A stretch of DNA of 57,313 nucleotides from Brasilonema sp. CT11. Lineage in GTDB: Bacteria > Cyanobacteriota > Cyanobacteriia > Cyanobacteriales > Nostocaceae. Position 1 is the first letter of the stretch, and the number at the start of each line of letters is the position of its first letter. Where the stretch lies: the NCBI RefSeq assembly GCF_017982655.1, contig NZ_JABXYX010000043.1, positions 1 through 57,313 of the forward strand, read 5' to 3'. Positions 34,528-43,440 of this stretch are shown piece by piece. The position numbers and the translations under genes were made by a program. The notes beneath the pieces are model-generated. The model had not been told where the DNA came from and searched no databases. It saw nothing but the letters and a program-made list of their open reading frames with translations.

Positions 34528-36444
34528 TTAGAAGGTGAAAGTGGTGCGGAGTACACCTACAGTTGTTGTGTCGTTTCTACTGTTGCCTTCAGGATTGAAC
34601 AAAACAAATGCTCCAGGAGTAATGCTGATATTATCACTGACTTTAAAACGATAGTAAGCTTCTAAATGGTAAGGAACAGCCCGCCGCTCACCATCAGGAG
34701 TCAGTCTAGCATCACCATCTGCAGAAGTCCGATAAAGTGGCTGTCCAAAAATAAGCCCCGCATTGTTTCCTGGTTTGAATAAATCATTAAAGTGCAATCC
34801 AACCATCCAACTTGTGAAGGTGGTAGAAGCATTAACACGCCCAGAAGAATCATCAACAAACATTGCTGCACCATAGCCAGAGAAAGCAACTTTTGGAGAC
34901 AAACGCCAAGTTACTGTACCGCCAACGGAGTTTAGTTCAACGGGTGTTCCCAATGAAACACCAGCCAAAGCACCAATATCACTACTGATTAATCCTGTAC
35001 CCAGGATGTTGATTTCGTGATAACTGTGGGCATAGTTTAGAGCAAGATCTATCGAACTACTTGGTCTAAAGGTTAATTGTGTTGCGATAACACTACTACC
35101 CCCAAACACACCTGCTCCCAAAGGTGTGCCAGAAACTCCCGGCAGGATATCTGCGGCTGAAGTAGGAATGTTGGCATTTGCACTGCCATACAAAGCTCTC
35201 ACATCGAACTGCTTTGATATGTCAAAAATGAATCCCGCAGCCGATGCCAAACCAGTACCCGAAGTACCACCGGAGACACGTACCACGGGGTTCAAACCTG
35301 CAAAGCGAGAAATCGCTTCTTGTCCTTCACCAGAAAAAGGTATGATGCTAGGAAAGGCATCCGACACTTCCGCTGCAGTCCCAGCAAACAAAGTTAATTT
35401 TTTAGCGACGGGAAAGATATAAAGCAGCTTATAAAGCTCAATGTCATTGCTACCAGTGCTCGACAAAGTTTTAGGGTCGATCCCAGGAAATTGTGGTTCA
35501 AAACCGACACGAGCGCTACTAGAACTCAGTATAGGCGAAGCTAAGCCCAAAGATTCTTGAATGCTACCACTACCAGTTAAACCGCCTGAAAAGTTATAAG
35601 CTTGCAAACCAGTAATTAGTGAGTCTTTGCCTGTGAAGCTCGTGGTGAGATTCAACCGCACTCTATTTGTCAGGATGATATTTGGATCATTCCTACCAGG
35701 AGCGCCTCCCGTGGCACCAATGCCTGCTATAATTATCTCACCACTCAGTTTAGTGGTTGTAGAAAACTGATTTGCTTGCAATTCTGCTGTGCGAGCTTCT
35801 AAAACATCTACCCGACCTCGCAGTGTCGCCAGTTCTGCTCCGAATTCTTGTTGCAGTCTCTGCAAGGTGGCTAAATCCTCTCTTCTTACCAAATCAGCAG
35901 TTGCTGTGGCAACAAGTTCGTTGACTCGATTGAGACAGGAGTTTAAGCCAGCAGCAAATTCATAGCGAGTCATCGCGCGATTGCCTCGATAAGTGCCATT
36001 CGGATACCCAGCAATACAACCGTAACGCTCAACTAGAGATTGCAGTGCTTGAAAAGCCCAATCCGTAGGCTGTACATCAGATAATTGCGATACAGATGTG
36101 ACTTGTGCTATTACATTTGATGCAGGGACTTGATTTGCAGATTTTGCAGTGAGTCCTAAATTCTTGCTTTCCTGCTTTTGATTTAAAGTAGGTAGATTTT
36201 GTTGTTTGCTATCTGTAGATACAATGAATTTTCTCTGACTCTGGCTGTCTTTTTGTGTGTCATTAACACTACTTGTATTTTCAGTTACAGTACTGCTGTT
36301 TTGTGATAGTTGTTCTACCGTGTAATTGATTTTAGATGTGTTATTAGCAATATCTGGATTCGGTATTACTTGTGCAGATAATGGTCTGGCAATTAAACAT
36401 AGAAAACTGGCTCCGCTGGCAGAAGCTAGTAAAAATCTTCTCAT
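34528..36444 (-). CDS. SLH-domain outer-membrane porin (OprB / iron-uptake-porin type)
   Basis: 638 residues from MRRFLLASASG (ATG 36444). A signal peptide ends near RPLSAQ. A Ser/Thr/Asn/Gln-rich spacer leads to an SLH domain at about 115-180 (LSDVQPTDWAFQALQSLVER, GCIAGYPNGTYRGNRAMTRY EF), which tethers such porins to the cell wall. A coiled-coil stretch follows (REDLATLQRLQQEFGAELAT to LEARTAELQ), then a long beta-strand-rich C-terminal barrel ending in LRTTFTF with the terminal aromatic residue needed for outer-membrane assembly. This is the abundant cyanobacterial porin class of SomA/SomB type, often labelled iron-uptake porin. Two ATTATCA half-sites upstream (36600-36700) hint at Fur control, but no complete box is present. 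Confidence 0.88.
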   Translation of the reverse strand: MRRFLLASASGASFLCLIARPLSAQVIPNPDIANNTSKINYTVEQLSQNSSTVTENTSSVNDTQKDSQSQRKFIVSTDSKQQNLPTLNQKQESKNLGLTAKSANQVPASNVIAQVTSVSQLSDVQPTDWAFQALQSLVERYGCIAGYPNGTYRGNRAMTRYEFAAGLNSCLNRVNELVATATADLVRREDLATLQRLQQEFGAELATLRGRVDVLEARTAELQANQFSTTTKLSGEIIIAGIGATGGAPGRNDPNIILTNRVRLNLTTSFTGKDSLITGLQAYNFSGGLTGSGSIQESLGLASPILSSSSARVGFEPQFPGIDPKTLSSTGSNDIELYKLLYIFPVAKKLTLFAGTAAEVSDAFPSIIPFSGEGQEAISRFAGLNPVVRVSGGTSGTGLASAAGFIFDISKQFDVRALYGSANANIPTSAADILPGVSGTPLGAGVFGGSSVIATQLTFRPSSSIDLALNYAHSYHEINILGTGLISSDIGALAGVSLGTPVELNSVGGTVTWRLSPKVAFSGYGAAMFVDDSSGRVNASTTFTSWMVGLHFNDLFKPGNNAGLIFGQPLYRTSADGDARLTPDGERRAVPYHLEAYYRFKVSDNISITPGAFVLFNPEGNSRNDTTTVGVLRTTFTF

Positions 36445-36456
36445 GGCAACCCCCAC

Positions 36457-37094
36457 ACACTGAAATAGAGAAATTTAGACTGCGATCTAAAAAAAACAAT
36501 GTTTAAGTAAAATTAAGGCAAAAATTGCAACACAGTGTTGCTTACCTTGCCTTTCTTGTCCCTCAAAAAAGTTTTCTTTTAGAGAACTTACCAACCAATT
36601 TATGAGTAATTATCGCAAGTGTTTAATTATCATAAATCTATTTGTGTCAAAAATAGATATAACCTGTTATTTGTAATTTTTATAATTATCATTTGAGCAA
36701 GTCTTGTCCCATTTATGATAACGTCATCTTTTGTATTACAAAATACAAAAGATGACGACACCTAATTTACACAAAATCTTACTGTATGTTTGCGGTATTT
36801 GTTTGATATAAATTGTATATTTTTTGTAAACTTTTATCAAGATTTGAGAAATATTTAAATAATTCTAGATGAAAAAACCTAGTATTTTTACTCTAACGAA
36901 AGTTTAAAATATAACCTATGCTTCAGACAGAGGGATAGGGTGAAGATCTTTTTATCATTTTTTGATACAGAGGTAGATTTTATGTAGCTTTCGTAAAAGT
37001 AGCCTGAGAATTACGGAATCGCGATCGCTCCTTTTGTATCTCTTATCAAGAGTCTCGCAACACAGAGAAGCAAACTAAATATTAAGAGGATTTT
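36457..37094. promoter_or_regulatory. Divergent AT-rich promoter region with a 16-bp palindrome
   Basis: About 640 bases between the porin and the first PEP-CTERM gene. No gene is supported. The striking element is the perfect palindrome at 36722-36757; isolated ATTATCA motifs lie on either side of it. Confidence 0.5.
36722..36757. repeat. Perfect 16-bp inverted repeat, 4-base loop
   Basis: CGTCATCTTTTGTATT, ACAA, AATACAAAAGATGACG, with no mismatch. It stands about 280 bases from the porin start and 340 bases from the PEP-CTERM gene. Too AT-rich for a normal terminator stem and no T-run follows. Confidence 0.9.
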
Positions 37095-38009
37095 ATGAAG
37101 CAATATCTGAGATTTGCCAAGCGGTTTAGGCTACTGTTTACTCCCTTGGTAGCGACTTCTGTGCTTTTCACCTCACCCAGTCAAGCTGCTACTTTTGCTT
37201 TTTCTGATGGAGAATTAAGTTTGACAGATTTCAATGGAATTCTTTCCACAGAATTTAACAGCCGCAATCATGGTGAGACTGAAGGTATTGCTATGGGTCC
37301 GAACAGTTTTGTAAGCTTGGAAAATTATCTAACCGTAGAAACGTCAGATTCTCCACTCAGAGCATTTACTGATGTTGCTAGTACAGTGAGTGGTGAAGGT
37401 AGAAACTACACAGGAGTTGTACAAAGCGATTCGGAAATTGTTGCTAATTTTGATATAGATGCTGGTAAAACCTTGTCTTTCAATTTCTCCTCTTTTCTAA
37501 ATCTAGGGACACAAGTAGATGCATCTCCAGTAGAAAATGCTCAAGCAAAAGGGGATATTGCCTTTTATCTGTTCGATACTTCAGACATACCAGAAGAAAC
37601 TCTTTCTGATATTCTTATTGATTTATTAGACAATCCAAACATCATCAATAAAAGTCCACTTTCTTTCTTTTCTCTTGGTGGAAATATCAATACTCTTGGA
37701 AATGATTCTCTGCGCTATCATAATAGTTCAGATATTACCTTAACCGAAAATTATAAAGAAACTGATTTTGAAGGAAATGAAGAACAAACTCTGGCTGAGT
37801 ATCAGGGCTTTTTCCAACGCTATTTTGAAAAACAAACAAATCTTACTTTGATTGCGACTAGGAGAAGTCAGGCAAGAGTGACAGCACCTGAACCTTCAAC
37901 TAGTTTAGCTTTACTATTATTTTTGGGATTACTAGCTATAGTTCACAAAGGTAGATTTAGACCAAAGATTTTAAAGGACTCTTCTGGAATAATAGTGGTT
38001 AAATTGTAG
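37095..38009 (+). CDS. PEP-CTERM exported protein, family unknown
   Basis: 304 residues; ATG preceded by AAGAGGA. A Sec signal peptide (FRLLFTPLVATSVLFTSPSQ-A, cleavage about residue 31) begins the chain. The mature part is predicted beta-rich (FDIDAGKTLSFNFSSFLNLG, IAFYLFDTSDIPEETLSDIL). The C-terminus is a PEP-CTERM sorting signal: APEPSTSLALLLFLGLLAIV then HKGRFR, i.e. Pro-Glu-Pro, a membrane helix and a basic end. Exosortase/archaeosortase enzymes cut and re-anchor such proteins; none is visible here. An additional tail of 15 residues after the basic cluster is unusual. The next gene is a diverged duplicate. Confidence 0.85.
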   Translation: MKQYLRFAKRFRLLFTPLVATSVLFTSPSQAATFAFSDGELSLTDFNGILSTEFNSRNHGETEGIAMGPNSFVSLENYLTVETSDSPLRAFTDVASTVSGEGRNYTGVVQSDSEIVANFDIDAGKTLSFNFSSFLNLGTQVDASPVENAQAKGDIAFYLFDTSDIPEETLSDILIDLLDNPNIINKSPLSFFSLGGNINTLGNDSLRYHNSSDITLTENYKETDFEGNEEQTLAEYQGFFQRYFEKQTNLTLIATRRSQARVTAPEPSTSLALLLFLGLLAIVHKGRFRPKILKDSSGIIVVKL

Positions 38010-38061
38010 ATATAAATGACGTCAAGCTCTATACTAAAAATTTGCAAAGAGGTTTTTTTTC

Positions 38062-38943
38062 ATGGCTACTCCAAACACAGTTACTTCTGAACCCTCCGTG
38101 TCACCTACTCAGGCGGCGACTTCTGCTCTTTCTTATGGAGATTTCTTTTTAACAAACTTGAGTCAAAGCTTTTCCACTGTCAATAGTAATAATCAGGCTG
38201 ATACCTCAGCTCATGCGGATGGTGGTACAGCGACTGTTTACAATAATGCAGTCGTAGAAACTGACGATACAGTAATATCGACTTTTGCAACTAGTTCAGC
38301 TTCGGGTGAAAATAGAGATTATTTTGGATTCGCAGAAACTAATGCAACTATTGTTGGTAATTTCTTGATCAATGCAGGAAATACTTTATCTTTTAATTTT
38401 ACATCTGCCTTAGATTTAGAAACATTAATAAATGCTTCACAAAATATAGAGAATGTTAGCGCTATTAGAGAAGTTTCCTTCTTTTTATATGATACTTCTG
38501 ATATACCGAAACAAACTCTTCCAGACTATCTTGCCAATTTATTATCCAACCCAGATAGTATTGGAAAAAAACCTTTAGTGTTCTTTTCTCTATCTGCAAG
38601 TTTAAACACGTCCGGGAATGATAACTTTTTGACAAGCAAGAAAAACGAAAATGTGACAATCACCTCTGAATTGAAAGATTCTAATTTTGCCGGAAGTCAA
38701 AAATTTGCTAGTACTTTTGTTCGTGGTACCGTAAAACGCTCTTTTAATAATCAAGCAAATATCACTTTAATAGTTTTCAGAAAAGGTCAAGCCAGAGTCG
38801 CCGCGCCTGAACCTTCACCTACCTTAACTTTAAGCTCAACAAAGCCTAAGTTACTGAGCGTTCCTACCCAAGCAAAACGTCAAGATGCGACTTCAAATCG
38901 TTCTTCAGATAGAAAGACTATGAAGGTGACTGTTGGCAAATAA
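38062..38943 (+). CDS. Paralogue of the PEP-CTERM protein without signal or anchor
   Basis: 293 residues. The middle aligns with its upstream neighbour: NFLINAGNTLSFNFTSALDL, FFLYDTSDIPKQTLPDYLAN, KPLVFFSLSASLNTSGND and RKGQARVAAPEPS. The N-terminus (MATPNTVTSEPSVSPTQAAT) has no hydrophobic segment where the neighbour has a signal peptide, although SPTQAAT resembles the mature start SPSQAAT. The PEP motif is kept, but the helix and basic end after it are replaced by Ser/Lys-rich sequence. Either the protein stays in the cytoplasm or the gene is losing function. The ribosome site is weak (GAGG, T8 stretch, ATG), and a homopolymer T-run precedes the start. Confidence 0.75.
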   Translation: MATPNTVTSEPSVSPTQAATSALSYGDFFLTNLSQSFSTVNSNNQADTSAHADGGTATVYNNAVVETDDTVISTFATSSASGENRDYFGFAETNATIVGNFLINAGNTLSFNFTSALDLETLINASQNIENVSAIREVSFFLYDTSDIPKQTLPDYLANLLSNPDSIGKKPLVFFSLSASLNTSGNDNFLTSKKNENVTITSELKDSNFAGSQKFASTFVRGTVKRSFNNQANITLIVFRKGQARVAAPEPSPTLTLSSTKPKLLSVPTQAKRQDATSNRSSDRKTMKVTVGK

Positions 38944-39039
38944 TTGCGGTAGGATGACAATCTCATAATTAAATTGGTTGGTGTCGGAGTAGCACTAAAC
39001 AGAGAGAATATCTTTTAAGGCTCTTAATAAAAATATTCA

Positions 39040-40224
39040 ATGAAAACCTACGACTGGATTGTTGTTGGTGCTGGTATTACGGGTGCTGCACTCGCCTACG
39101 AACTGGTAAAAAAAGACTGCAAAGTGCTTTTACTAGAGCAATATGCAACGCCACACAATGCAACTCGTTATAGTTATGGTGGTTTAGCTTTTTGGTCTGG
39201 TACCACTCCACTCACTCGCCAATTGTGCGACGAAGGTATCGCACGTCACCGCATTCTGTCGGAAGAGTTGGACGCTGATACTGAGTTCCGGGAGCTAGAT
39301 TTATTGTTGACCCTGAGCGCAGCCGAAGGATCAACCATTTGGGCCGATACAGACCCAGCAAGCGTGGCGGCGTCCTACACTCGTTTTGCTATTCCTCCCA
39401 AATTACTCAGTCCAAAAGAAGCTTGTGAATTAGAACCTTTGTTGAATCAAGAGGCTATAGCGGCTGCTTTAACTGTCAAACACGGTCACATCCATCCCGG
39501 AAAAACCACCCAAGCTTACATTAACGCCTTTTTGCGTGCAGGCGGTGAAATGGCGATTACCCAAGTTGTGAAAATACTGCCAAAAGCAGTGACAACAACA
39601 AAAGAAACATATAACACTGCTAATACAGTGGTGTGTGCTGGTGGATTGAGCCGACAGCTCCTCAAATCATCAGGTATTTCTACCAAGCTGTATTTCACTC
39701 ACGCAGAAATGATTGAAACTCCGCCTGTAGATATACAACTGCGTACCATAGTCATGCCAGCAAATCTAAAAAGATTCCAATTAGAAGCAGATTCCACTCA
39801 AAATGACGAATTGTGGAATCAATCAGGTCTTGAGCTAGTATCACCTATCTTAGATGCAGGCGCAGTTCAATTTCGAGATGGTAGTATTCGCCTTGGTCAA
39901 ATCAGCCGCGCCATCACAGATCCTCACACCTATGTTGACTCAAAGCAAAGTGAAGCTGAGTTAAGAGCAAGCATCGGAAAAACTTTGCCAAAATTAAACA
40001 AATTACCGGGAACTTGGCATCATTGTTTGGTGTCATTCAGTAATGATGCACTTCCCTTGATTGGTCTGGTTCCAGAGCGCGAAAGCGTTCACGTTTTTTC
40101 TGGTTTTAGCAATCCCCTTGTGATTGTGCCTCCTCTGGCACAACGTTTTGCTAATTGGGTCTTTGGAATGAAAGACGAAATTATTACCAAATTCTCCCCT
40201 GTTCGCTTTCAAAACTTGTCCTAG
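39040..40224 (+). CDS. FAD-dependent oxidoreductase, DAO / glycine-oxidase-like
   Basis: 394 residues. The N-terminal Rossmann FAD site is explicit: DWIVVGAGITGAALAYELVK, ending the strand with VLLLEQ (about 5-35). RYSYGGLAFW supplies the next FAD contact. HIHPGKTTQAYINAFLRAGG and TVVCAGGLSRQLL are conserved in D-amino-acid-oxidase (DAO) superfamily proteins, as is the C-terminal VHVFSGFSNPLVIVPPLAQR. Probably oxidises the C-N bond of an amino acid or amine to an imine with H2O2 release, soluble in the cytoplasm. The substrate is not predictable. It stands alone between the PEP-CTERM genes and the convergent protease pair. Confidence 0.85.
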   Translation: MKTYDWIVVGAGITGAALAYELVKKDCKVLLLEQYATPHNATRYSYGGLAFWSGTTPLTRQLCDEGIARHRILSEELDADTEFRELDLLLTLSAAEGSTIWADTDPASVAASYTRFAIPPKLLSPKEACELEPLLNQEAIAAALTVKHGHIHPGKTTQAYINAFLRAGGEMAITQVVKILPKAVTTTKETYNTANTVVCAGGLSRQLLKSSGISTKLYFTHAEMIETPPVDIQLRTIVMPANLKRFQLEADSTQNDELWNQSGLELVSPILDAGAVQFRDGSIRLGQISRAITDPHTYVDSKQSEAELRASIGKTLPKLNKLPGTWHHCLVSFSNDALPLIGLVPERESVHVFSGFSNPLVIVPPLAQRFANWVFGMKDEIITKFSPVRFQNLS

Positions 40225-40307
40225 GGCTTATAATAAAAACTGATGTTTCAGCCACTTGCTACAAGTACTCAGCAAAACAGAAATTCCTTTTTAAAACACT
40301 CACAACC

Positions 40308-40694
40308 TTAAATGTAGAATCTGTTGGTAGTGTTTGCTGGGATAAGATCCTGTTCCTCTACCACCGCTTTGACTGCATCAGATGCAGCAAGAGCTTCGAC
40401 ACCAGCGGCAGAAATTTCAACAGGAATTGTCCCTAGAACATCAGGACTTTCGGCTAACTGTGTGCCTCCAAAGTCCTGTATGATTTTGCGTATGTAATCT
40501 AGAGCTTGCTTGGCTGAGTTGCGTATCCCTTCCATCGCTGCTTTGCGTTCAGCACGTGACTGCCGCAAGCTTATTGGCTTATCTAAATTTTCTAGCTTTA
40601 AAAATACAATAACGCTAACCTTCTGTTGAGGCGCTAGATTATTTAGCCGACACGCAAACTCAGAACTAATCTTGTTTTTGCCATTATAATACAT
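40308..40694 (-). CDS. Standalone subtilisin-propeptide (I9)-like protein
   Basis: 128 residues; GGGAAG seven bases before the ATG. The fold pattern is that of the I9 propeptide of S8 proteases: strand VSVIVFLKLE (about 27-36), long helix with RKAAMEGIRNSAKQALDYIR, strand and turn GTIPVEISAAGVEALAASDA, then VKAVVEEQDL at the end. There is no catalytic domain. It lies only 21 bases downstream of the subtilase gene on the same strand, so the two are almost certainly co-transcribed. The subtilase has its own, different propeptide. A role as a separate inhibitor or folding helper of that protease is a reasonable inference; it is not demonstrated. Confidence 0.7.
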   Translation of the reverse strand: MYYNGKNKISSEFACRLNNLAPQQKVSVIVFLKLENLDKPISLRQSRAERKAAMEGIRNSAKQALDYIRKIIQDFGGTQLAESPDVLGTIPVEISAAGVEALAASDAVKAVVEEQDLIPANTTNRFYI

Positions 40695-40715
40695 GATGCA
40701 CTTCCCTGATAGTCC

Positions 40716-42068
40716 TCAACTAAGAGCACTCAAAGCTTCCCAAGGTTGGAGTAAACCCCAACCCCACCTATTGTCAGGACGACGAGCTGATCCCCCTGGA
40801 TGTTTTGCCGTTTCCCTGAGTACATTCATAATATCTGTTACAGTTGCTGTTGGCTTAGCTGCCATCAGTAAAGCTGCAACGCCTGCAACATGGGGAGTTG
40901 CCATAGAAGTGCCATCCATATAGTTGTATTCGTAGGTTCCGTGAGGTGTTCTCGTCGGCGGTATGCAGGAGTAGATTTGAGCACCTGGGGCAACAACATC
41001 TGGCTTTGTGACCAAAACGTTTGGAGCGTCTCCTGGAAACACGAGACTCGCTCCGCTACTAAAGAATGCGACATCAACCTTGTCTAATGGCAGTTTTTCT
41101 ATTGCACCCACACTGAAGGCATTATAAGCATTGCCAGGTGAGCTAGTGTTACCGTGGTTTTCGTTGCCGATCGCGACTACAGGTAAAATACCATACTGCA
41201 TCACCAATATGTCAAGTACCTCAGCGAACAAAGGTTCGTAATAACTTAAACCAAGGGACATGTTGATAATATCAGCCCCTCTTTCGATCGCCCAAGAAAT
41301 ACCTTCCAATAAGGTTCGTAAAGTCGTATCTCCGATCAGAACACCACCAACTAGCAAATTAGCTTGCGGCGCAACGCCAATAGAGAGACCTTTTGGGGTT
41401 TTACCTCCAGCGATCGTCCCACAAACATGAGTCCCATGCTGTCCAGAGTCAAAAGCTGGCTTGGCATTAATCCGCCGACCAAGTGGATCAATGACCACAA
41501 ACTCTTTGACTCGTTTTTCGAGTGCTGGATGGGCAGCATACACTCCTGTATCTAGTACCGCCACATTGATGTTCTCGCCGGTGGTTGTCTCCCATAATTT
41601 AGGGATTTCAAGCTGTTTTAATCCCCAAGTGACGTTATCTTTGTTTTCCTCGGTGAAAAGCTCAGAATACTCCACTTTCCGGGGTTGGATGAGATGAATT
41701 TTTTGATTTGGCAGAATAGCAACCACATTAGGTTGTTCCACCAGGGCTTCTAGCGTCTTGGGAGTCACTTCAACTGTCGCCATTGGCATTGCGCCAGAAC
41801 CGATAGGAGAAACCTCTAAAGGTTCATTTTGATATCCCATGTCTTCAGTTGCTTCCTGGTACTGATCAAAAAGCTTTGCAGCTGCTTGATTAGCAGCCCG
41901 CTTTTGAACCTCAACCAGCCGATTTTTTAGTTCACGCAAACGACCTCGTGGCGGCAAACCTTCAACTGGTGGCGCTTTGTAGATCACAATCGCATCGCGC
42001 TTGTCATCCCGCCCCATCTCAGCAAGAAATGGCTCGAAAGCTGGCGATATCTTATTTTCTGGATTCAT
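40716..42068 (-). CDS. S8 subtilisin-family serine protease
   Basis: 450 residues with the full subtilase triad: Asp173 (VAVLDTGVYAAHP), His211 (GQHGTHVCGTIAGG) and Ser388 (MDGTSMATPHVAGVAALLMA), plus the oxyanion Asn302 (AIGNENHG). Residues about 20-128 form a propeptide-like domain (DAIVIYKAP to VTPKTLEALVEQPNVVAILP). No signal peptide or membrane segment is visible, so the enzyme seems to work in the cytoplasm or be exported by a non-classical route. Immediately downstream lies a small propeptide-like gene. Cyanobacteria carry several cytosolic subtilases; the physiological substrates are unknown. Confidence 0.9.
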   Translation of the reverse strand: MNPENKISPAFEPFLAEMGRDDKRDAIVIYKAPPVEGLPPRGRLRELKNRLVEVQKRAANQAAAKLFDQYQEATEDMGYQNEPLEVSPIGSGAMPMATVEVTPKTLEALVEQPNVVAILPNQKIHLIQPRKVEYSELFTEENKDNVTWGLKQLEIPKLWETTTGENINVAVLDTGVYAAHPALEKRVKEFVVIDPLGRRINAKPAFDSGQHGTHVCGTIAGGKTPKGLSIGVAPQANLLVGGVLIGDTTLRTLLEGISWAIERGADIINMSLGLSYYEPLFAEVLDILVMQYGILPVVAIGNENHGNTSSPGNAYNAFSVGAIEKLPLDKVDVAFFSSGASLVFPGDAPNVLVTKPDVVAPGAQIYSCIPPTRTPHGTYEYNYMDGTSMATPHVAGVAALLMAAKPTATVTDIMNVLRETAKHPGGSARRPDNRWGWGLLQPWEALSALS

Positions 42069-42696
42069 TGCGATCTACCTCTTCTTCAATTTATTTTCAT
42101 CGGCTTAGTTTTTTACCATAGTGTGATTGCGGAATTTTGACTCTATCTTCTGTATTGTTTTTTCGCAAAAGTTTCCCTTGCTCAGGTATCCTGGCAGGAA
42201 AAAATGTGCAAACTCTCTGCTAATAGAGCTTCCGCTTTGCCAAAAAGCCACTATGGAGATGGACGAAATTCTCGTCCATCTGTCTCTCACCTGCTTATAA
42301 AAATAGCAAAAATTTAAATATTATGAACTTTTGACGATTTTTTTCATATTTGTGTCGAAAATGTGTTATCCCTTAACTAATTAATTTTGCTCTCCCAAAA
42401 TCAAGTTTTTAAATATATTTATAAATTTTCAGTATAAAAGTGTTGAGGGTATGCGCCAGCAGCGCTGCCTCACCCCAGCCTGTCGCTACTCAGTTTCACT
42501 TGGGGTTTAAATCTTCAAATTGAAAGTATCTTTCATTTTGCGAAAAGTTTTCATAGAGTGCAAGGACGCAGTCCATTTTGAATTGTTATACCAATTTGAA
42601 AAAAGAATGCGACAGATACACAGTCTCAAACCCTCGTTATCTTAGGCTTTCTTAATTTTGAATTTTGAATTTTGAATTGGTATTCTTTGCCACCCT
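42069..42696. other. Intergenic, short tandem repeats, no gene
   Basis: About 630 bases. TTTTGAA repeats (42644-42680) form a small tandem array close to the downstream end of the next leftward gene. CAGCAGCGCTGCCTCACCCC at about 42460 recalls the dispersed repeat. Nothing else is supported. Confidence 0.45.
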
Positions 42697-43440
42697 TTAT
42701 TTGATATAGTGCTGCATTTGTGCTTCTGTATCAATTTTTTCTGAAGCCAAAAGCTCTGCGGCTTCTTGTAAAAGGTGATTTTGTTCTTGTTGAATTTCCT
42801 CTAGTCGAGTAGAAATCTCTACCAATCTTTGTTGCTTATCTTTGTGAATTTGTGGAGAGATTGTAGGTAGTACAGTTGGTATAATATCAGTGGTTTTGCG
42901 ATCGCTCAGTTGCTTAAAGGCCAAGTTACCAAGTTTGGTAAATGATACAAAGCTGAGCTTTGCAAGAGCTTGGAGTAATTTCAAAGGAACTTGCAAAACT
43001 GATAAACTGGCTGACTCAACGATACGACCAATTGCTTTGATCACGCTCCAAGTAACAGCAAGGGCAAAAAGCAGAACCACTAAACTGATGATTGGGTGGT
43101 TAGCCGCCCAACCAAGAATTTGAACCAGCCGCAAAAGTGTAGGATGTTGCTCAAACCAATCACTCATAGCAGAAGAAATAGCTGTTTGAACCGCCACAGA
43201 TGTTGTATTTTTGACTTGATCTGCTGATTGGAATGTTTGTTCAACAGAAGCTTTAGCTTGCTCAAGGGTTGTCGTCACTGTATCAACAGTACGATTAGTT
43301 GCTTGAGATGCCCTTTGGTGCCAAGACTCGCCAATCTGTTGTGCTGATGTCGTTAAAGAGTTAACGCTGTGGTTAAGAAAATCTTTCGTCTGCTCAAAGC
43401 CTAGACTGATATCTTTATAGAATTCGGCTATAAGTGCCAT
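42697..43440 (-). CDS. Hypothetical membrane-associated helical protein
   Basis: 247 residues from MALIAEFYKDISLGFEQTKD (ATG 43440); the frame extends ten codons upstream. The first 110 residues are a polar, apolipoprotein-like helix series rich in Thr, Gln, Ser and Ala (TTTLEQAKASVEQTFQSADQ). One membrane segment follows (HPIISLVVLLFALAVTWSVI, about 124-143), then an amphipathic stretch (LQVPLKLLQALAKLSFVSFT). The C-terminus is a coiled coil (RLEEIQQEQNHLLQEAAELL). I recognise no named family. The architecture fits a membrane-surface organiser. Its upstream region contains a distant Fur-like box (43725). Confidence 0.65.
   Translation of the reverse strand: MALIAEFYKDISLGFEQTKDFLNHSVNSLTTSAQQIGESWHQRASQATNRTVDTVTTTLEQAKASVEQTFQSADQVKNTTSVAVQTAISSAMSDWFEQHPTLLRLVQILGWAANHPIISLVVLLFALAVTWSVIKAIGRIVESASLSVLQVPLKLLQALAKLSFVSFTKLGNLAFKQLSDRKTTDIIPTVLPTISPQIHKDKQQRLVEISTRLEEIQQEQNHLLQEAAELLASEKIDTEAQMQHYIK

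Noticed and set aside
36600-36700. Fur box in front of the porin
   Set aside because: Only single ATTATCA half-sites; the opposite halves match poorly.
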